From contig NZ_AP027081.1 in NCBI RefSeq assembly GCF_030295425.1, positions 3,331,001 through 3,395,000 of the forward strand: 64,000 nucleotides of DNA, given 5' to 3'. The stretch is from Mesoterricola sediminis. GTDB lineage: Bacteria; Acidobacteriota; Holophagae; Holophagales; Holophagaceae. Of this stretch, positions 1 to 8,203 are shown one piece after another; positions within the stretch are counted from its first letter, which is position 1, and each line of letters opens with the position of its first letter. The translations under genes were made by a program, and so were the position numbers. Below the pieces are notes generated by a model. It saw only the letters and a list, made by a program, of their open reading frames with translations, ran no database searches and had not been told where the DNA came from.

Positions 1-19
1 CCCGGAACAGGTCAGTCAT
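1..19 (-). CDS. Possible 5' end of a gene running off the left edge
   Basis: On the minus strand an ATG (positions 19-17) is preceded by a purine-rich AGAGAGG at Shine-Dalgarno distance, and the frame stays open for six codons (MTDLFR) to the window edge. It would be divergent from the gene at 224, and the AT-rich stretch between them would hold both promoters. Too little is visible to name a product. The call rests only on the ribosome-binding-site and start geometry. Confidence 0.4.
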
Positions 20-223
20 GAGGATCCTCTCTGCGCGTCAGATATATAATTAAATCATGTTTGAAGACAGGCAACCCCCCTTTTGATCCCGTTTTCAGGG
101 CTTTTGCAATTCACATTTAATAATATTTCATTGACATGCCCAGGGAGGCCCCTAAGTTTCTGAACAAGAAAGCACCCCGGCGCTCCGTCCGGTCCATCCC
201 CAACCCCCCTTCGAGGCTCCCTC
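20..223. other. AT-rich intergenic and promoter region
   Basis: This stretch is clearly more AT-rich than the rest of the window, with several A/T runs around 43-60 and 110-130. It separates the possible minus-strand gene at the edge from the plus-strand operon starting at 224 and holds the sigma-70-like promoter at 131-158. I see no RNA gene or open frame I would defend in it. Confidence 0.6.
131..158 (+). promoter_or_regulatory. Sigma-70-type promoter of the secretin operon
   Basis: A perfect -35 box TTGACA (131-136) is followed after 16 bases by TAAGTT (153-158) as the -10. Transcription would start near 165, giving a leader of about 60 nt before the GTG at 224. It is the best promoter match ahead of the first operon. 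Confidence 0.55.
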
Positions 224-1570
224 GTGAAAAACCCCCTTCATCTCCCTCTCTGTCTCCTCCTGCTGGCTGGCGCCTCCTCCCTCACGCCTCTGGCCGCGGA
301 CGTCCCCTCCATCGACGACCAGATGGGCCAGCTCCATGCCGTGATCAGCAAGGCGGTGCTCAATGGCATGACTGGAAACAATTTCCTCTTCGAATTCGCC
401 CTGCCTGGCCTGCCCGTGGGCGGGGACGGCTGGGATCCCACCTCCGACGACTCCCAGCGGGCCGCCTTCGACCTTGCGGACGCCATCTACAAGGCCAAGC
501 CCGTGATGGTCAAGAACGGCAATTTCACGTTCTCGTCCATCTACGACGCGATCGTCAACAATGCCCAGTCGGTGACGCCCAACCAGCTTTCGCCGAAGGA
601 CCAGAAGAGGCTGAGCGATCTCCAGGCCGAATGGGGCGATGGCAGCGAGAAGTACGCTATCTATCACAAGTATCGCGATGCCTATTACGAGGCCGAGGAC
701 ACCCACAGCAGAGAGCGGATCCAGGGGGCCCTCCAGGACTGGATTGGCAGTGGCAACAAGTTCGCCTACGAGGGGGCCGTCCACCAGATCCAGCAGCTCC
801 AGACCAAGACCGGCGATGCCTGGTGGTCGAGCCTCTCCGGCAAGTTCAACACGGCCGTTGCCATGAATCCCAATGGTTATCCCAAAGTGACCTTCTTCCC
901 GGGCATTGGCAGCTGGACCGCCGACGACGGCTGGATGACTGTGACCTACAACAAGAGCAAGACGGTCAAGAACTCCAAGCTGGCAGACCAGGCCATCGCG
1001 GCTGGTCTCAAGGGCCGGGTCGGCTGGTTCAAGATCAATGCCGAGGTGGCGAAGCACGACATGTCCCTGAGCAAGCACCTCATGGACTCGAACAGTTCCA
1101 TCACCTTCAAGCTCAAGCGGGTGGACATCGAGCGGGACTGGGCCAACGACCTGCTCTTCCTCAACCCCAACTGGAAGCTCCCCAGCAATGTGTTCAATGG
1201 CATGCTGGCCGTGGGATCCCTGAACGACCCCAGAATTGACCAGATGCCCCTCCAGACCTATGCGGTCAGCCTCATCCTCGCCAAGGACATCCATATCGGA
1301 GCCCAGGTCACCGACGAGGACATCAAGAACGTCGAGCACAGCCTCAAGGCCAGCGTGAGCGTGGGCATCGGGCCCTTCCGGATCCACGGCAGCTACAGCA
1401 AGGACAACAAGACCATGGATCTGTCCAAGATCTTCAACAAGTCCGGCATCGACCTGGATGGCGTCCAGGTCATCGGCGCGATCTGCGTCGTTCCGCCCAA
1501 GGACCTCCCCGCGGCCCTTGACCCCGCGAAGCCGAATGTCACCCGGAAACTCGCCGGCCGGACCCGGTGA
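224..1570 (+). CDS. Exported protein of unknown function, paralogue A
   Basis: A 448-residue protein starting at a GTG with GAGG seven bases upstream (213-216). The N-terminus (MKNPLHLPLCLLLLAGASS, then an LAAD region) looks like a signal peptide, so export is likely. The middle (residues about 130-200) is helical and charged. The C-terminal half carries a block also present in the next gene: a KRVDIERDW stretch, then NWKLP, then an MPLQTYAVSLILAKDIHIGA block, and near the end VIGAICVVPP. I do not recognise a named family. The stop overlaps the next start (GTGA at 1567-1570), so the two are probably translationally coupled, with the secretin gene third. Function is not inferable beyond a cell-envelope role. 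Confidence 0.8.
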   Translation: MKNPLHLPLCLLLLAGASSLTPLAADVPSIDDQMGQLHAVISKAVLNGMTGNNFLFEFALPGLPVGGDGWDPTSDDSQRAAFDLADAIYKAKPVMVKNGNFTFSSIYDAIVNNAQSVTPNQLSPKDQKRLSDLQAEWGDGSEKYAIYHKYRDAYYEAEDTHSRERIQGALQDWIGSGNKFAYEGAVHQIQQLQTKTGDAWWSSLSGKFNTAVAMNPNGYPKVTFFPGIGSWTADDGWMTVTYNKSKTVKNSKLADQAIAAGLKGRVGWFKINAEVAKHDMSLSKHLMDSNSSITFKLKRVDIERDWANDLLFLNPNWKLPSNVFNGMLAVGSLNDPRIDQMPLQTYAVSLILAKDIHIGAQVTDEDIKNVEHSLKASVSVGIGPFRIHGSYSKDNKTMDLSKIFNKSGIDLDGVQVIGAICVVPPKDLPAALDPAKPNVTRKLAGRTR

Positions 1571-2865
1571 GTATGCGGAGGTCACTCGGGGTCGCCCTGA
1601 TGCTGCCGGCGACCATCATCCTTCAGGCGGGACCCGACGAGGACCTGGCGGCGCGGATCCATGCCAAGCTCACCCAGATCCTCGTCAATCCCGGCCTGAC
1701 GGCCGCCGGTGAACACCTGGTCATCGTGCGTCCCGGATTCGGGATCGACCCGGAGGTCTCCGACCCGGACAATGCCCAGGATGTCCTGGAGGCCTACTCC
1801 ATGCTCGTCGACGAGGTTCCCGGTCCCTACCTGGACTATGTCGAGACGGGAAGAAACCTGAGCACCGTCTACGGGAGCCTCCTGGACCGGATGGATGTGA
1901 CGATCCTCAAGAACGAGCGGGACCGGAACGCCGCCAGGAAAGCCAGGGAACGTCTGTATCCGCGCAATCGGCCTGGGACGCGATCCCCGCAGTTCAACCA
2001 GTATCTGACCTACCAAGCCGCGTATTTCGACAAGCGGGATGCGGCCCAATTCGCGGATGCGGCCGCGACCCAGGGCGGCGGGACACCCGCGGAAACAGCC
2101 AACCTCAAGGCTGCGGCGGCCAAAGCCGACGCGGAGGCTGCGGCCGCCCTGAACGCCTGGAAGAACCAGGGGAACAAGGATGCCATCGAGGCGATCCTGG
2201 CGACCCTGGAGAAATTCCACGAAGAGGATCTGCAGGCCGTCGTCGAAGAGATGTGCTCGGACTTTGCGACCTCTGCGGTCTCCAAATCGGAAGGCGACGG
2301 CAATTACTACCCTGTGGTCTTCAGCCCCGACCCCACCCAATGGCTGGATAGCGCCGGCTGGCAGACGTGGTCGCTGAACAGCAAGGAGGCCTGGAATCCG
2401 GATCCAGCCCTTTCGTTGAAACCGGGGAGCGGGAACCCGGGAGGCCAAGTACAGATCAACTTGAAGCTCCAGACCAAGCGGGTGTCCATCACCCGAGCCT
2501 GGTTCAATCCCGGTCTGTTCAAGAGCCGCGCCTGGCGCCTGCCTCCCGACATGGGCATCGACCTGGTGTCCTCCGGGAGGCTGGAGGATGCGAAACCGGG
2601 CATCATGCCGATGGTCATCACAGGCCTGCTCCTCGCGAAGAACCTGGAGATCTCGGCCGCGGAAAGCAGCCAGCGCCTCGACCCTGGCGCTTTCAAGACC
2701 CTGCAGCGGCGTTCCATCAAGGACAAAACGGTGAGCGTCGCCACGAAGGAAGCCAGCGGCATGAAGATCACCGCCATGGCTCCGCAGATCCTCGCCTTCT
2801 TCTGCCAGGAGATCCCGCGGAGTCCGAATCCAGACCCCACGCTGTTCACCAAGAGCACAAGGTAG
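1567..2865 (+). CDS. Exported protein of unknown function, paralogue B
   Basis: A 432-residue protein read from the GTG overlapping the previous stop; an ATG two codons later (1573) is an alternative. The N-terminus (MRRSLGVALMLPATIILQAG) resembles a short signal peptide. An Ala/Lys-rich predicted helical stretch lies at about residues 160-215. The C-terminal half parallels the upstream gene: KRVSITRAWFNPGLF corresponds to KRVDIERDWANDLLF, RAWRLP to NWKLP, MPMVITGLLLAKNLEISA to MPLQTYAVSLILAKDIHIGA, and PQILAFFCQEIP to VQVIGAICVVPP. This similarity is seen by eye and points to an old duplication. The secretin-like gene starts 3 bp after the stop. Function is unknown; a pair of cell-surface or exported partners of the secretin is a guess. 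Confidence 0.8.
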   Translation: MSMRRSLGVALMLPATIILQAGPDEDLAARIHAKLTQILVNPGLTAAGEHLVIVRPGFGIDPEVSDPDNAQDVLEAYSMLVDEVPGPYLDYVETGRNLSTVYGSLLDRMDVTILKNERDRNAARKARERLYPRNRPGTRSPQFNQYLTYQAAYFDKRDAAQFADAAATQGGGTPAETANLKAAAAKADAEAAAALNAWKNQGNKDAIEAILATLEKFHEEDLQAVVEEMCSDFATSAVSKSEGDGNYYPVVFSPDPTQWLDSAGWQTWSLNSKEAWNPDPALSLKPGSGNPGGQVQINLKLQTKRVSITRAWFNPGLFKSRAWRLPPDMGIDLVSSGRLEDAKPGIMPMVITGLLLAKNLEISAAESSQRLDPGAFKTLQRRSIKDKTVSVATKEASGMKITAMAPQILAFFCQEIPRSPNPDPTLFTKSTR

Positions 2866-2868
2866 CCC

Positions 2869-4404
2869 ATGCAGATCCGCGCAGCCATCCCCGTGCTGGC
2901 CACCCTGGCCCTGATGGGCCAGGGGGCCGCCCCGGGCAGGTCCACCTTCTCAGGCCGGTTGAAGGGCCTTCACCCTGCCCCCGCCCCGGCGGTTCACCCG
3001 GAAGGGCCGACCCATCCCCCTCCTGGAGCCCTGACCCAAACCAGCGCCTCCCAGGTCGGACGAGCCCCAGGGGCGGCCTCTGGAGACCCGTCGGCGGAAA
3101 GCCAGGATGGGACCTCGGCTGCCGGGGAGGACAAGCGATACAGCCTCCGGATCTCGTACCAGGACGCCAAGGAGGTGCTCTGGCGATTCGGTCGGGAAGC
3201 CGGCGTCCAGATGTCCTTCCTCCCCTGGACCCCCAGCCAGCTGATCTCCCTGGATTTCAAGAACCAGGCCTTCGAGAAGGCCCTCCGCCAGATCCTCCTG
3301 GCCTGCGACCTGGACTACCGCGTCATCGACGGGGTGTACCAGATCGGGCTGTCCGTGGACCTCAACCTGCGCTTCCCCCAGGAGGGGGAGACGACCCTGG
3401 ACGCCGCCTACCGGTGCCGGCGGGTGTCCGCCTCCAGCATGGCGGACGCCATCTCCAAGGTCCTGCCCGACGTGAAGGTCACCTTCGGCCCCACCTACCT
3501 GACGCCCGCCATGGACGGTTCAGGGGGCACGGGGGCCGGGGATGAGCAGCTGAAGGTCCTGGGGGCCACCGATGCCTCCATGAAGACCCACGATGTGGTG
3601 TTCTCCGGCCCGGCCGCCATGGTGCGCCGGGCCCTCACCCTGGCCCAGAAGTTCGACCGGCCCCGGGACCAGGTGCGCATCGCCGTGAAGATCCTCCGCA
3701 TGGGCGAAGAGGATGCCCGCCAGCTGGGCATCAAGTGGATGGACAGCCTCGCCTATACCTCCAACGAAGTGGGCTCCGCCGCCGACAACAACCAGGTCCC
3801 CGGCATCAAGCTCGGCAAGTTCACCCACGCGCCCCTGGCCGTCAGCGCCACCCTCAGCGCCCTTGAATCGAAGGGCAAGGCCAAGGTGCTCTCCAATCCC
3901 ACCATCACCCTGCTGGACGGCGAGCGGAGCTTCGTGCTCAGCGGCTCCCGCTTCCTCTACCCGAAATTCACGGGGAAGGATTCGACCGGGCAGGCCATGT
4001 ATGACGTGGGGGAAGCCAAGCTCGGCGTCTACCTCCAGGTGGGCGTGCAGGTGGGCCTGGACCGGGACATGGTCCTCACCCTCTACCCCCAGGTGACCCA
4101 GAAGGGGGCCCTCCTGCCCGCCAATGGCGGCCTCTACCCGGAGATCCTCACGGAGGAGATCCAGACCACCGTCCGGGCTGTCAGCGGCGATGTGCTCGTC
4201 CTCGGAGGCCTCATCCAGGAATCCACCTCCAAGGACATCTCGGGCATGCCCTGGCTCAGCCGGATTCCCTTGCTCGGGCGCCTTTTCGGCACCCACAGCA
4301 GCTCCCGGAACCGGACGGAGCTCATGATCATCCTGACGCCCGAACTGGTCTGGGAGACCCGGCCCACGACGGAGATCAACCTGGAGGTCCACGATCCGGC
4401 CTGA
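2869..4404 (+). CDS. Secretin-family outer-membrane protein (GspD/PilQ-like)
   Basis: A 511-residue protein with a signal peptide (MQIRAAIPVLATLALMGQG). A Pro-rich linker follows, then a secretin N0/STN-like domain at about residues 85-165 and an N1-like segment to about 280. The C-terminal half is a secretin core: VLSNPTITLLDGE near residue 340, TTVRAVSGDVLVLGGLIQE near 440, and the closing WLSRIPLLGRLFG and ELMIILTPELV motifs. Secretins form multimeric outer-membrane channels in type II/III secretion, type IV pili and phage export. No ATPase, inner-membrane platform or pilin gene lies nearby. Its only companions are the two paralogous exported proteins upstream, so it either works with a machine encoded elsewhere or in a reduced export system. 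Confidence 0.85.
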   Translation: MQIRAAIPVLATLALMGQGAAPGRSTFSGRLKGLHPAPAPAVHPEGPTHPPPGALTQTSASQVGRAPGAASGDPSAESQDGTSAAGEDKRYSLRISYQDAKEVLWRFGREAGVQMSFLPWTPSQLISLDFKNQAFEKALRQILLACDLDYRVIDGVYQIGLSVDLNLRFPQEGETTLDAAYRCRRVSASSMADAISKVLPDVKVTFGPTYLTPAMDGSGGTGAGDEQLKVLGATDASMKTHDVVFSGPAAMVRRALTLAQKFDRPRDQVRIAVKILRMGEEDARQLGIKWMDSLAYTSNEVGSAADNNQVPGIKLGKFTHAPLAVSATLSALESKGKAKVLSNPTITLLDGERSFVLSGSRFLYPKFTGKDSTGQAMYDVGEAKLGVYLQVGVQVGLDRDMVLTLYPQVTQKGALLPANGGLYPEILTEEIQTTVRAVSGDVLVLGGLIQESTSKDISGMPWLSRIPLLGRLFGTHSSSRNRTELMIILTPELVWETRPTTEINLEVHDPA

Positions 4405-4436
4405 CGGCGGCGGCTATACTCCCCCCAGGAGGAATC

Positions 4437-4787
4437 ATGATCCGCAGGCGCGCAGAGCTGGATTGGCAGGACCGGATGGGCATCCGCGGCGGCGACGGCC
4501 CGGCCCGGTGCGCCGACTACCTCAAGCTGGGGGAAATGGACGGGGTGGTGAGCGCCGGTTGCACGGCGCTCGCCCCCGGGTCCAGCATCGGGGAGCATCC
4601 CCACCCGAACACCGACGAACTCTACCTGATCCTGGAGGGCCACGGGACCGGCGTCCTCGACGGCCGCAGCTTCCCGGTGGGCCCCGGCGACCTCTTCGTG
4701 CTCAAGGCCGGCCAAAGCCACGGCCTCATCAATGACTCCGAGGCCCCCCTGGTGTTCTTCGGCCTCCTGACCCGCCAGGCCGGTTAA
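4437..4787 (+). CDS. Small cupin-domain protein
   Basis: A 116-residue single-domain cupin. Cupin motif 1 is visible as GSSIGEHPHPNTDELYLILEG, with two His and a Glu placed as metal ligands, and motif 2 as FPVGPGDLFVLKAGQSHGL with a further His. Stand-alone cupins of this size bind a divalent metal and act as sugar isomerases, dioxygenases or sensors, so the substrate cannot be read from sequence. A strong AGGAGGA (4427-4433) sets the start, and a TATACT at 4415-4420 could be its own -10 box. It begins 33 bp after the secretin gene, on the same strand. Confidence 0.85.
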   Translation: MIRRRAELDWQDRMGIRGGDGPARCADYLKLGEMDGVVSAGCTALAPGSSIGEHPHPNTDELYLILEGHGTGVLDGRSFPVGPGDLFVLKAGQSHGLINDSEAPLVFFGLLTRQAG

Positions 4788-4807
4788 TCCCGGCCTTTCC
4801 CCGCCCC

Positions 4808-5374
4808 GTGTCGCACCCGTCCGGCCGATCCACCCCCTTCAGCCTGCTCCTGCGTGCCGCCCCGGTGGTGATGACCGTGGTCCAGGGCCTGGCCCTCGCC
4901 GCCCAGGACCGGCTGGAACTGGTCAACCGCTCCGGCAGCCCGTGGAGCCTCTCCCTGGTGCTGGGCACCCGGGAGGGCTGCGGCACGCTCACCGTCCTGG
5001 ACAAGCTCACGGGCGCCCGCTTGCGCACCCTGGAGAAGGTCCCCGACCGGGTCGACCTGGGCCCGGGCGGCCGCTACATCCTGGACTTCCAGCGGAGCGG
5101 CGGATTTTTTCGCAGGAATTTCATACTCCGCGATGGCTTCGGTTCGTACGTTGAATATGCGGCTTATTCCGAATACCCAACGGACAAGCGCCTTACGTTC
5201 GACCTGGTGGGCCATCAAGTCGGCCCGCTGGCCAGCATGGCGGATGACACGCTTCTGGAGCAGCGCCTCCGGGATGCCATCCCCTTTTCATCGGAAGCGA
5301 TCACCATCCTCCCGCCCGACCTGCGCTGGCCCTCGCTGTTCGGTCTTTCGACGGTTCCAAAGGATTTACGGTAA
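4808..5374 (+). CDS. Orphan protein of unknown function
   Basis: A 188-residue frame beginning at GTG 4808, 20 bp after the cupin stop. A hydrophobic stretch near residues 12-32 (LLLRAAPVVMTVVQGLALAA) could be a signal peptide or anchor. The rest alternates short beta-like segments (DRLELVNRSGSPWSLSLVLG). The second half, from about 5100, is visibly less GC-rich than the neighbouring genes, which may mark recent acquisition or weak codon selection. I recognise no domain. The frame is open and in step with the cupin, but the start is uncertain and the gene could be spurious. Confidence 0.5.
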   Translation: MSHPSGRSTPFSLLLRAAPVVMTVVQGLALAAQDRLELVNRSGSPWSLSLVLGTREGCGTLTVLDKLTGARLRTLEKVPDRVDLGPGGRYILDFQRSGGFFRRNFILRDGFGSYVEYAAYSEYPTDKRLTFDLVGHQVGPLASMADDTLLEQRLRDAIPFSSEAITILPPDLRWPSLFGLSTVPKDLR

Positions 5375-5375
5375 A

Positions 5376-5393
5376 TACTTGCACATTCAAGTA
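5376..5393. promoter_or_regulatory. Perfect 6-bp inverted repeat before a T-run
   Basis: TACTTG (5376-5381) and CAAGTA (5388-5393) flank a 6-base spacer, and a run of six T starts at 5398. It could be a weak intrinsic terminator for the upstream gene, or an operator 18 bp ahead of the promoter at 5411-5439. The short AT-rich stem makes termination alone doubtful. Confidence 0.35.
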
Positions 5394-5410
5394 GCTGTTT
5401 TTTGCCGGGG

Positions 5411-5439
5411 TTGACCCGCGCATGGAGCGTCCCTAGCTT
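5411..5439 (+). promoter_or_regulatory. Sigma-70-type promoter of the cystatin-like gene
   Basis: TTGACC (5411-5416), a 17-base spacer and TAGCTT (5434-5439) form a good sigma-70-type match. Transcription would start near 5446, leaving a leader of about 70 nt before the ATG at 5518. Confidence 0.55.
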
Positions 5440-5517
5440 GGGGGGGTGAGTTCCATCCGATGCGGAGGCGCGCCCAGCCTGGGAAGCCTCTGCCCGTACG
5501 TTCCCAAGGAAACCGCC

Positions 5518-5865
5518 ATGCGCCCAGCTCTGCTTGCCCTGACCCTCGGTCTGGTTCTGTCCCCGTCCGCCTTCGCCGGAACGCCCGAACCCGGCGCCCG
5601 TTCCGGCCACCCGATGGTGGGCGCCTACAGCCCCGCCTCCGCCGACCTCGACCTGGTGCAGGAGGCCCGGACCTTCGTCCAGGCCCACCTGCAGGGCCTG
5701 GACCTGGACGAGGTCTGCGAGGCCTACACCCAGGTGGTCGCGGGCCTGAACATCAAGTTCGTCTGTCCCGTCCGGGGGGAGGATGGCCTGTCCCGCTGGC
5801 AGTTCGTCGTCTACCGCAGCCTGGATGGCCGCCAGCACTTCACCTCCGCGATCCGAATTCCCTAG
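5518..5865 (+). CDS. Secreted cystatin-like protein
   Basis: A 115-residue protein. I place the start at ATG 5518, with AAGGA seven bases upstream and a clean signal peptide right after it (MRPALLALTLGLVLSPSAFAG); a longer in-frame extension to 5446 lacks such support. The mature part resembles the cystatin fold: an N-terminal PMVGAYSPAS segment with the trunk glycine, a helix (LDLVQEARTFVQAHL), then QVVAG, which fits the QxVxG inhibitory loop of papain-type protease inhibitors, followed by IKFVCPVRG and WQFVVYRSLDG strands. Family knowledge suggests a periplasmic or extracellular cysteine-protease inhibitor; activity is inferred. It has its own promoter and faces the acyl-CoA dehydrogenase gene tail to tail. 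Confidence 0.7.
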   Translation: MRPALLALTLGLVLSPSAFAGTPEPGARSGHPMVGAYSPASADLDLVQEARTFVQAHLQGLDLDEVCEAYTQVVAGLNIKFVCPVRGEDGLSRWQFVVYRSLDGRQHFTSAIRIP

Positions 5866-5870
5866 CGCAT

Positions 5871-8054
5871 TCAAGCCTGGGAACGCCCCTCGGGCTGGAT
5901 CACCGGCGGGAAGTCATCCACCCGGGTGGCCTCCCGGCGGGCCTCCTCGGCCTGCCTCAGGATCTCCCGCTCCGGGCCGGAGAGGGCCACGCGGCGCTCC
6001 AGGGGCTCCGCGGCGATCACCTTGCGGAGGGCGTCCTCCAGGCGGCCGATGGGCTCCCGGGGATCCATGGGCACGAAGGCTCCGGCGGTGAGCCGGTCGC
6101 GCACGGAGGAGGGCTCGAGGAGGAGGCCCGCCACTTGGTGCCCGAGTTCGTCGCTGGGGCCCTGGGCCCCCCGGGGCACGAGGAGCCGCAGGATCCAGGC
6201 CACGGGCCGGTTCGGGAAGTTGCGGACCAGGCCCTGGAAGGCCTCCTCGATGCGGAGGAAGCTGTCCTCGCAGACCCAGCGCAGGAGGGGCAGTTCCGCC
6301 GCGGGCCTTCCCCGGTCCTCGAACTGCTTGAGGCAGGCGGAGACCAGGTAGAGGTGGCCCAGGATGTCGGCCATGCGGCCCGAGAGCTTCTCCCGGCGCT
6401 TGAGGGCGCCGCCCAGGGCCAGCAGCGCGAGGTCGGCGGCGAGGGCGAAGGCGGCCGCATAGGCGGAGGCGCGCCGGTACAGGGGCCGCGCGGGCCCACC
6501 CGGCGTCCGCGCCAGCCGCCCCCGCAGGGCGGCGCGCCCCAGGTTGCCCAGCGTGAAGGCGACATGGGCGCCCAGGTGCCGCTCGAAGACCTCCAGCCGA
6601 TCCAGGGACCTCAGCTCGTCCAGGACGTGGGGGTGGCACCGGATGACGCCCTGGCCGAAGATGATCAGGCTCCGGGTGAGGATGTTCGCGCCCTCCACCG
6701 TGATGCCGATGGGGAGCGTCTGGTGGGCGTGGCCCAGGGGGTTCCGGGGCCCCAGGCAGATGCCGGCCCCGGCGAGGATGTCCATGCCGTCGTTCACGGA
6801 GCGGCGCATGCGCTCGGTGCACTGGTACTTGACGATGGCGGAAATGACGCTGGGGCGGCCCCCCTGGTCCACGATCCCGCAGGTGAGGGTCCGGGCGGCA
6901 TCCATGGCGTAGGCGTTGGCCGCGATCCGGGCCAGGGGTTCCTCGATGCCCTCGAAGCGGCCGATGGGCAGCTTGAACTGGCGCCGGATGCGCGCGTAGG
7001 CCCCGGCGACGAGGGCGACGGTCTTGACCGCGCCGGTGGCCATGGCCGGCAGGGACAGGGACCGCCCCGCGGCCAGGCATTCCATCAGCATGCGCCACCC
7101 CTTCCCGGCCTGGGCGGCCCCGCCGATGATCCAGTCCAGGGGAATGAACACGTCCTTCCCCCGGTTGGGCCCCACCTGGAAGGGGATGCCCATGGGGTCG
7201 TGGCGGGTGCCGATGGTGATGCCGGGGGTGGAGGTGGGGATCAGGGCCAGGGTGATGCCCTCGGAGCCCTCGGGCAGGAGCCGGTCCGGGTCCTCCAGCC
7301 GGAAGGCCAGACCCAGGAGGGTGGCGACGGGGCCCAGGGTGATGTAGCGCTTTTCCCAGGTGAGGCGGAGGCCGACGATGTCCCGGCCCCCGAAGCGGCC
7401 CCGGCACACGACGCCCCGGTCCGGGATGGACGCGGCGTCGCTGCCCGCCTCCGGGGAGGTGAGGGCGAAGCAGGGGATGTCCTCGCCCCGGGCGAGCCGG
7501 GGCAGGTGGCGCGCCTTCTGGGCCTCGGTCCCGTAGTGGATCAGCAGCTCGGCGGGCCCCAGGGAGTTGGGCACCATCACGGTGGTGACGGCCGCGCTGC
7601 TGCGGCTGGCCAGCTTGAGGATCACCTGGGAGTGCGCCAGGGCGGAGAACCCGAGGCCCCCGTACTCCCGGGGGATGATCATGCCGAAGAAGCCGTTCGC
7701 CTTGAGGAAGGCCCACACCGGGGGCGGCAGGTCCCGGAGCTCACGGACGATCCGCCAGTCGTCCAGCATGGCGCACAGCTCCTCCACGGGACCGTCCAGG
7801 AAGGCCTGCTCCCGGTCCGTGAGGGCCGGGGACGGGCTCGCGGCGAGGGCGGTCCAGTCCGGGTCGCCCCGGAAGAGCTCCCCGTCCCAGGCCACGGTGC
7901 CCGCTTCGAGGGCCTCCCGCTCCGTGGGGGAGAGGGCCGGGATGCGCTTCCGGAAGACCGCCAGGGCGGGCCCCGTGAGGAGGGCCCGGCGGAGGGGGGG
8001 CACGAAGCCCAGGACGGCCAGGGCGAGGAGCAGGACGGCGGCGGACAGGAGCAT
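5871..8054 (-). CDS. fadE: FadE-like acyl-CoA dehydrogenase
   Basis: A 727-residue protein with an N-terminal membrane-like segment (residues 1-25), then a full acyl-CoA dehydrogenase core. PREYGGLGFS near residue 125 and CFALTSPEAGSDAASI near 205 are the FAD and substrate regions; RRQFKLPIGRFEGIEEPLARIAAN-like sequence near 360 is the second signature; and the extra C-terminal region of about 200 residues is typical of bacterial FadE rather than the 380-residue mitochondrial type. FadE catalyses the first step of beta-oxidation, making trans-2-enoyl-CoA with FAD. It is somewhat shorter than E. coli FadE because the N-terminal membrane part is reduced. It is a single-gene unit in this window; no other beta-oxidation gene is adjacent. 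Confidence 0.85.
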   Translation of the reverse strand: MLLSAAVLLLALAVLGFVPPLRRALLTGPALAVFRKRIPALSPTEREALEAGTVAWDGELFRGDPDWTALAASPSPALTDREQAFLDGPVEELCAMLDDWRIVRELRDLPPPVWAFLKANGFFGMIIPREYGGLGFSALAHSQVILKLASRSSAAVTTVMVPNSLGPAELLIHYGTEAQKARHLPRLARGEDIPCFALTSPEAGSDAASIPDRGVVCRGRFGGRDIVGLRLTWEKRYITLGPVATLLGLAFRLEDPDRLLPEGSEGITLALIPTSTPGITIGTRHDPMGIPFQVGPNRGKDVFIPLDWIIGGAAQAGKGWRMLMECLAAGRSLSLPAMATGAVKTVALVAGAYARIRRQFKLPIGRFEGIEEPLARIAANAYAMDAARTLTCGIVDQGGRPSVISAIVKYQCTERMRRSVNDGMDILAGAGICLGPRNPLGHAHQTLPIGITVEGANILTRSLIIFGQGVIRCHPHVLDELRSLDRLEVFERHLGAHVAFTLGNLGRAALRGRLARTPGGPARPLYRRASAYAAAFALAADLALLALGGALKRREKLSGRMADILGHLYLVSACLKQFEDRGRPAAELPLLRWVCEDSFLRIEEAFQGLVRNFPNRPVAWILRLLVPRGAQGPSDELGHQVAGLLLEPSSVRDRLTAGAFVPMDPREPIGRLEDALRKVIAAEPLERRVALSGPEREILRQAEEARREATRVDDFPPVIQPEGRSQA

Positions 8055-8203
8055 CGGGGACCTTCGGGACCGGCGGCGCCGGGTGACGCCAATCTAGTTG
8101 GATCCCGCCCCCGGGCAAGGGGACTCCAGGCAAAAATCGGCCCGCTAACCCATTATTAGTCAATAAAATGAATACCGAATGGTCCGGGCCCCACCCCGGC
8201 CGG

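Noticed and set aside
152-1585. A 477-codon minus-strand frame over the first exported protein
   Set aside because: It is a complementary shadow; the plus-strand frame has the signal peptide, ribosome-binding site and a paralogue next door.
2869-4404. Complete type II secretion or type IV pilus locus
   Set aside because: Only a secretin is present; no ATPase, platform, pseudopilin or pilotin gene lies nearby.
5460-8159. A very long plus-strand frame over the acyl-CoA dehydrogenase gene
   Set aside because: It is Pro/Gly/Arg-rich antisense shadow of a high-GC gene; the minus-strand frame has all the family motifs.
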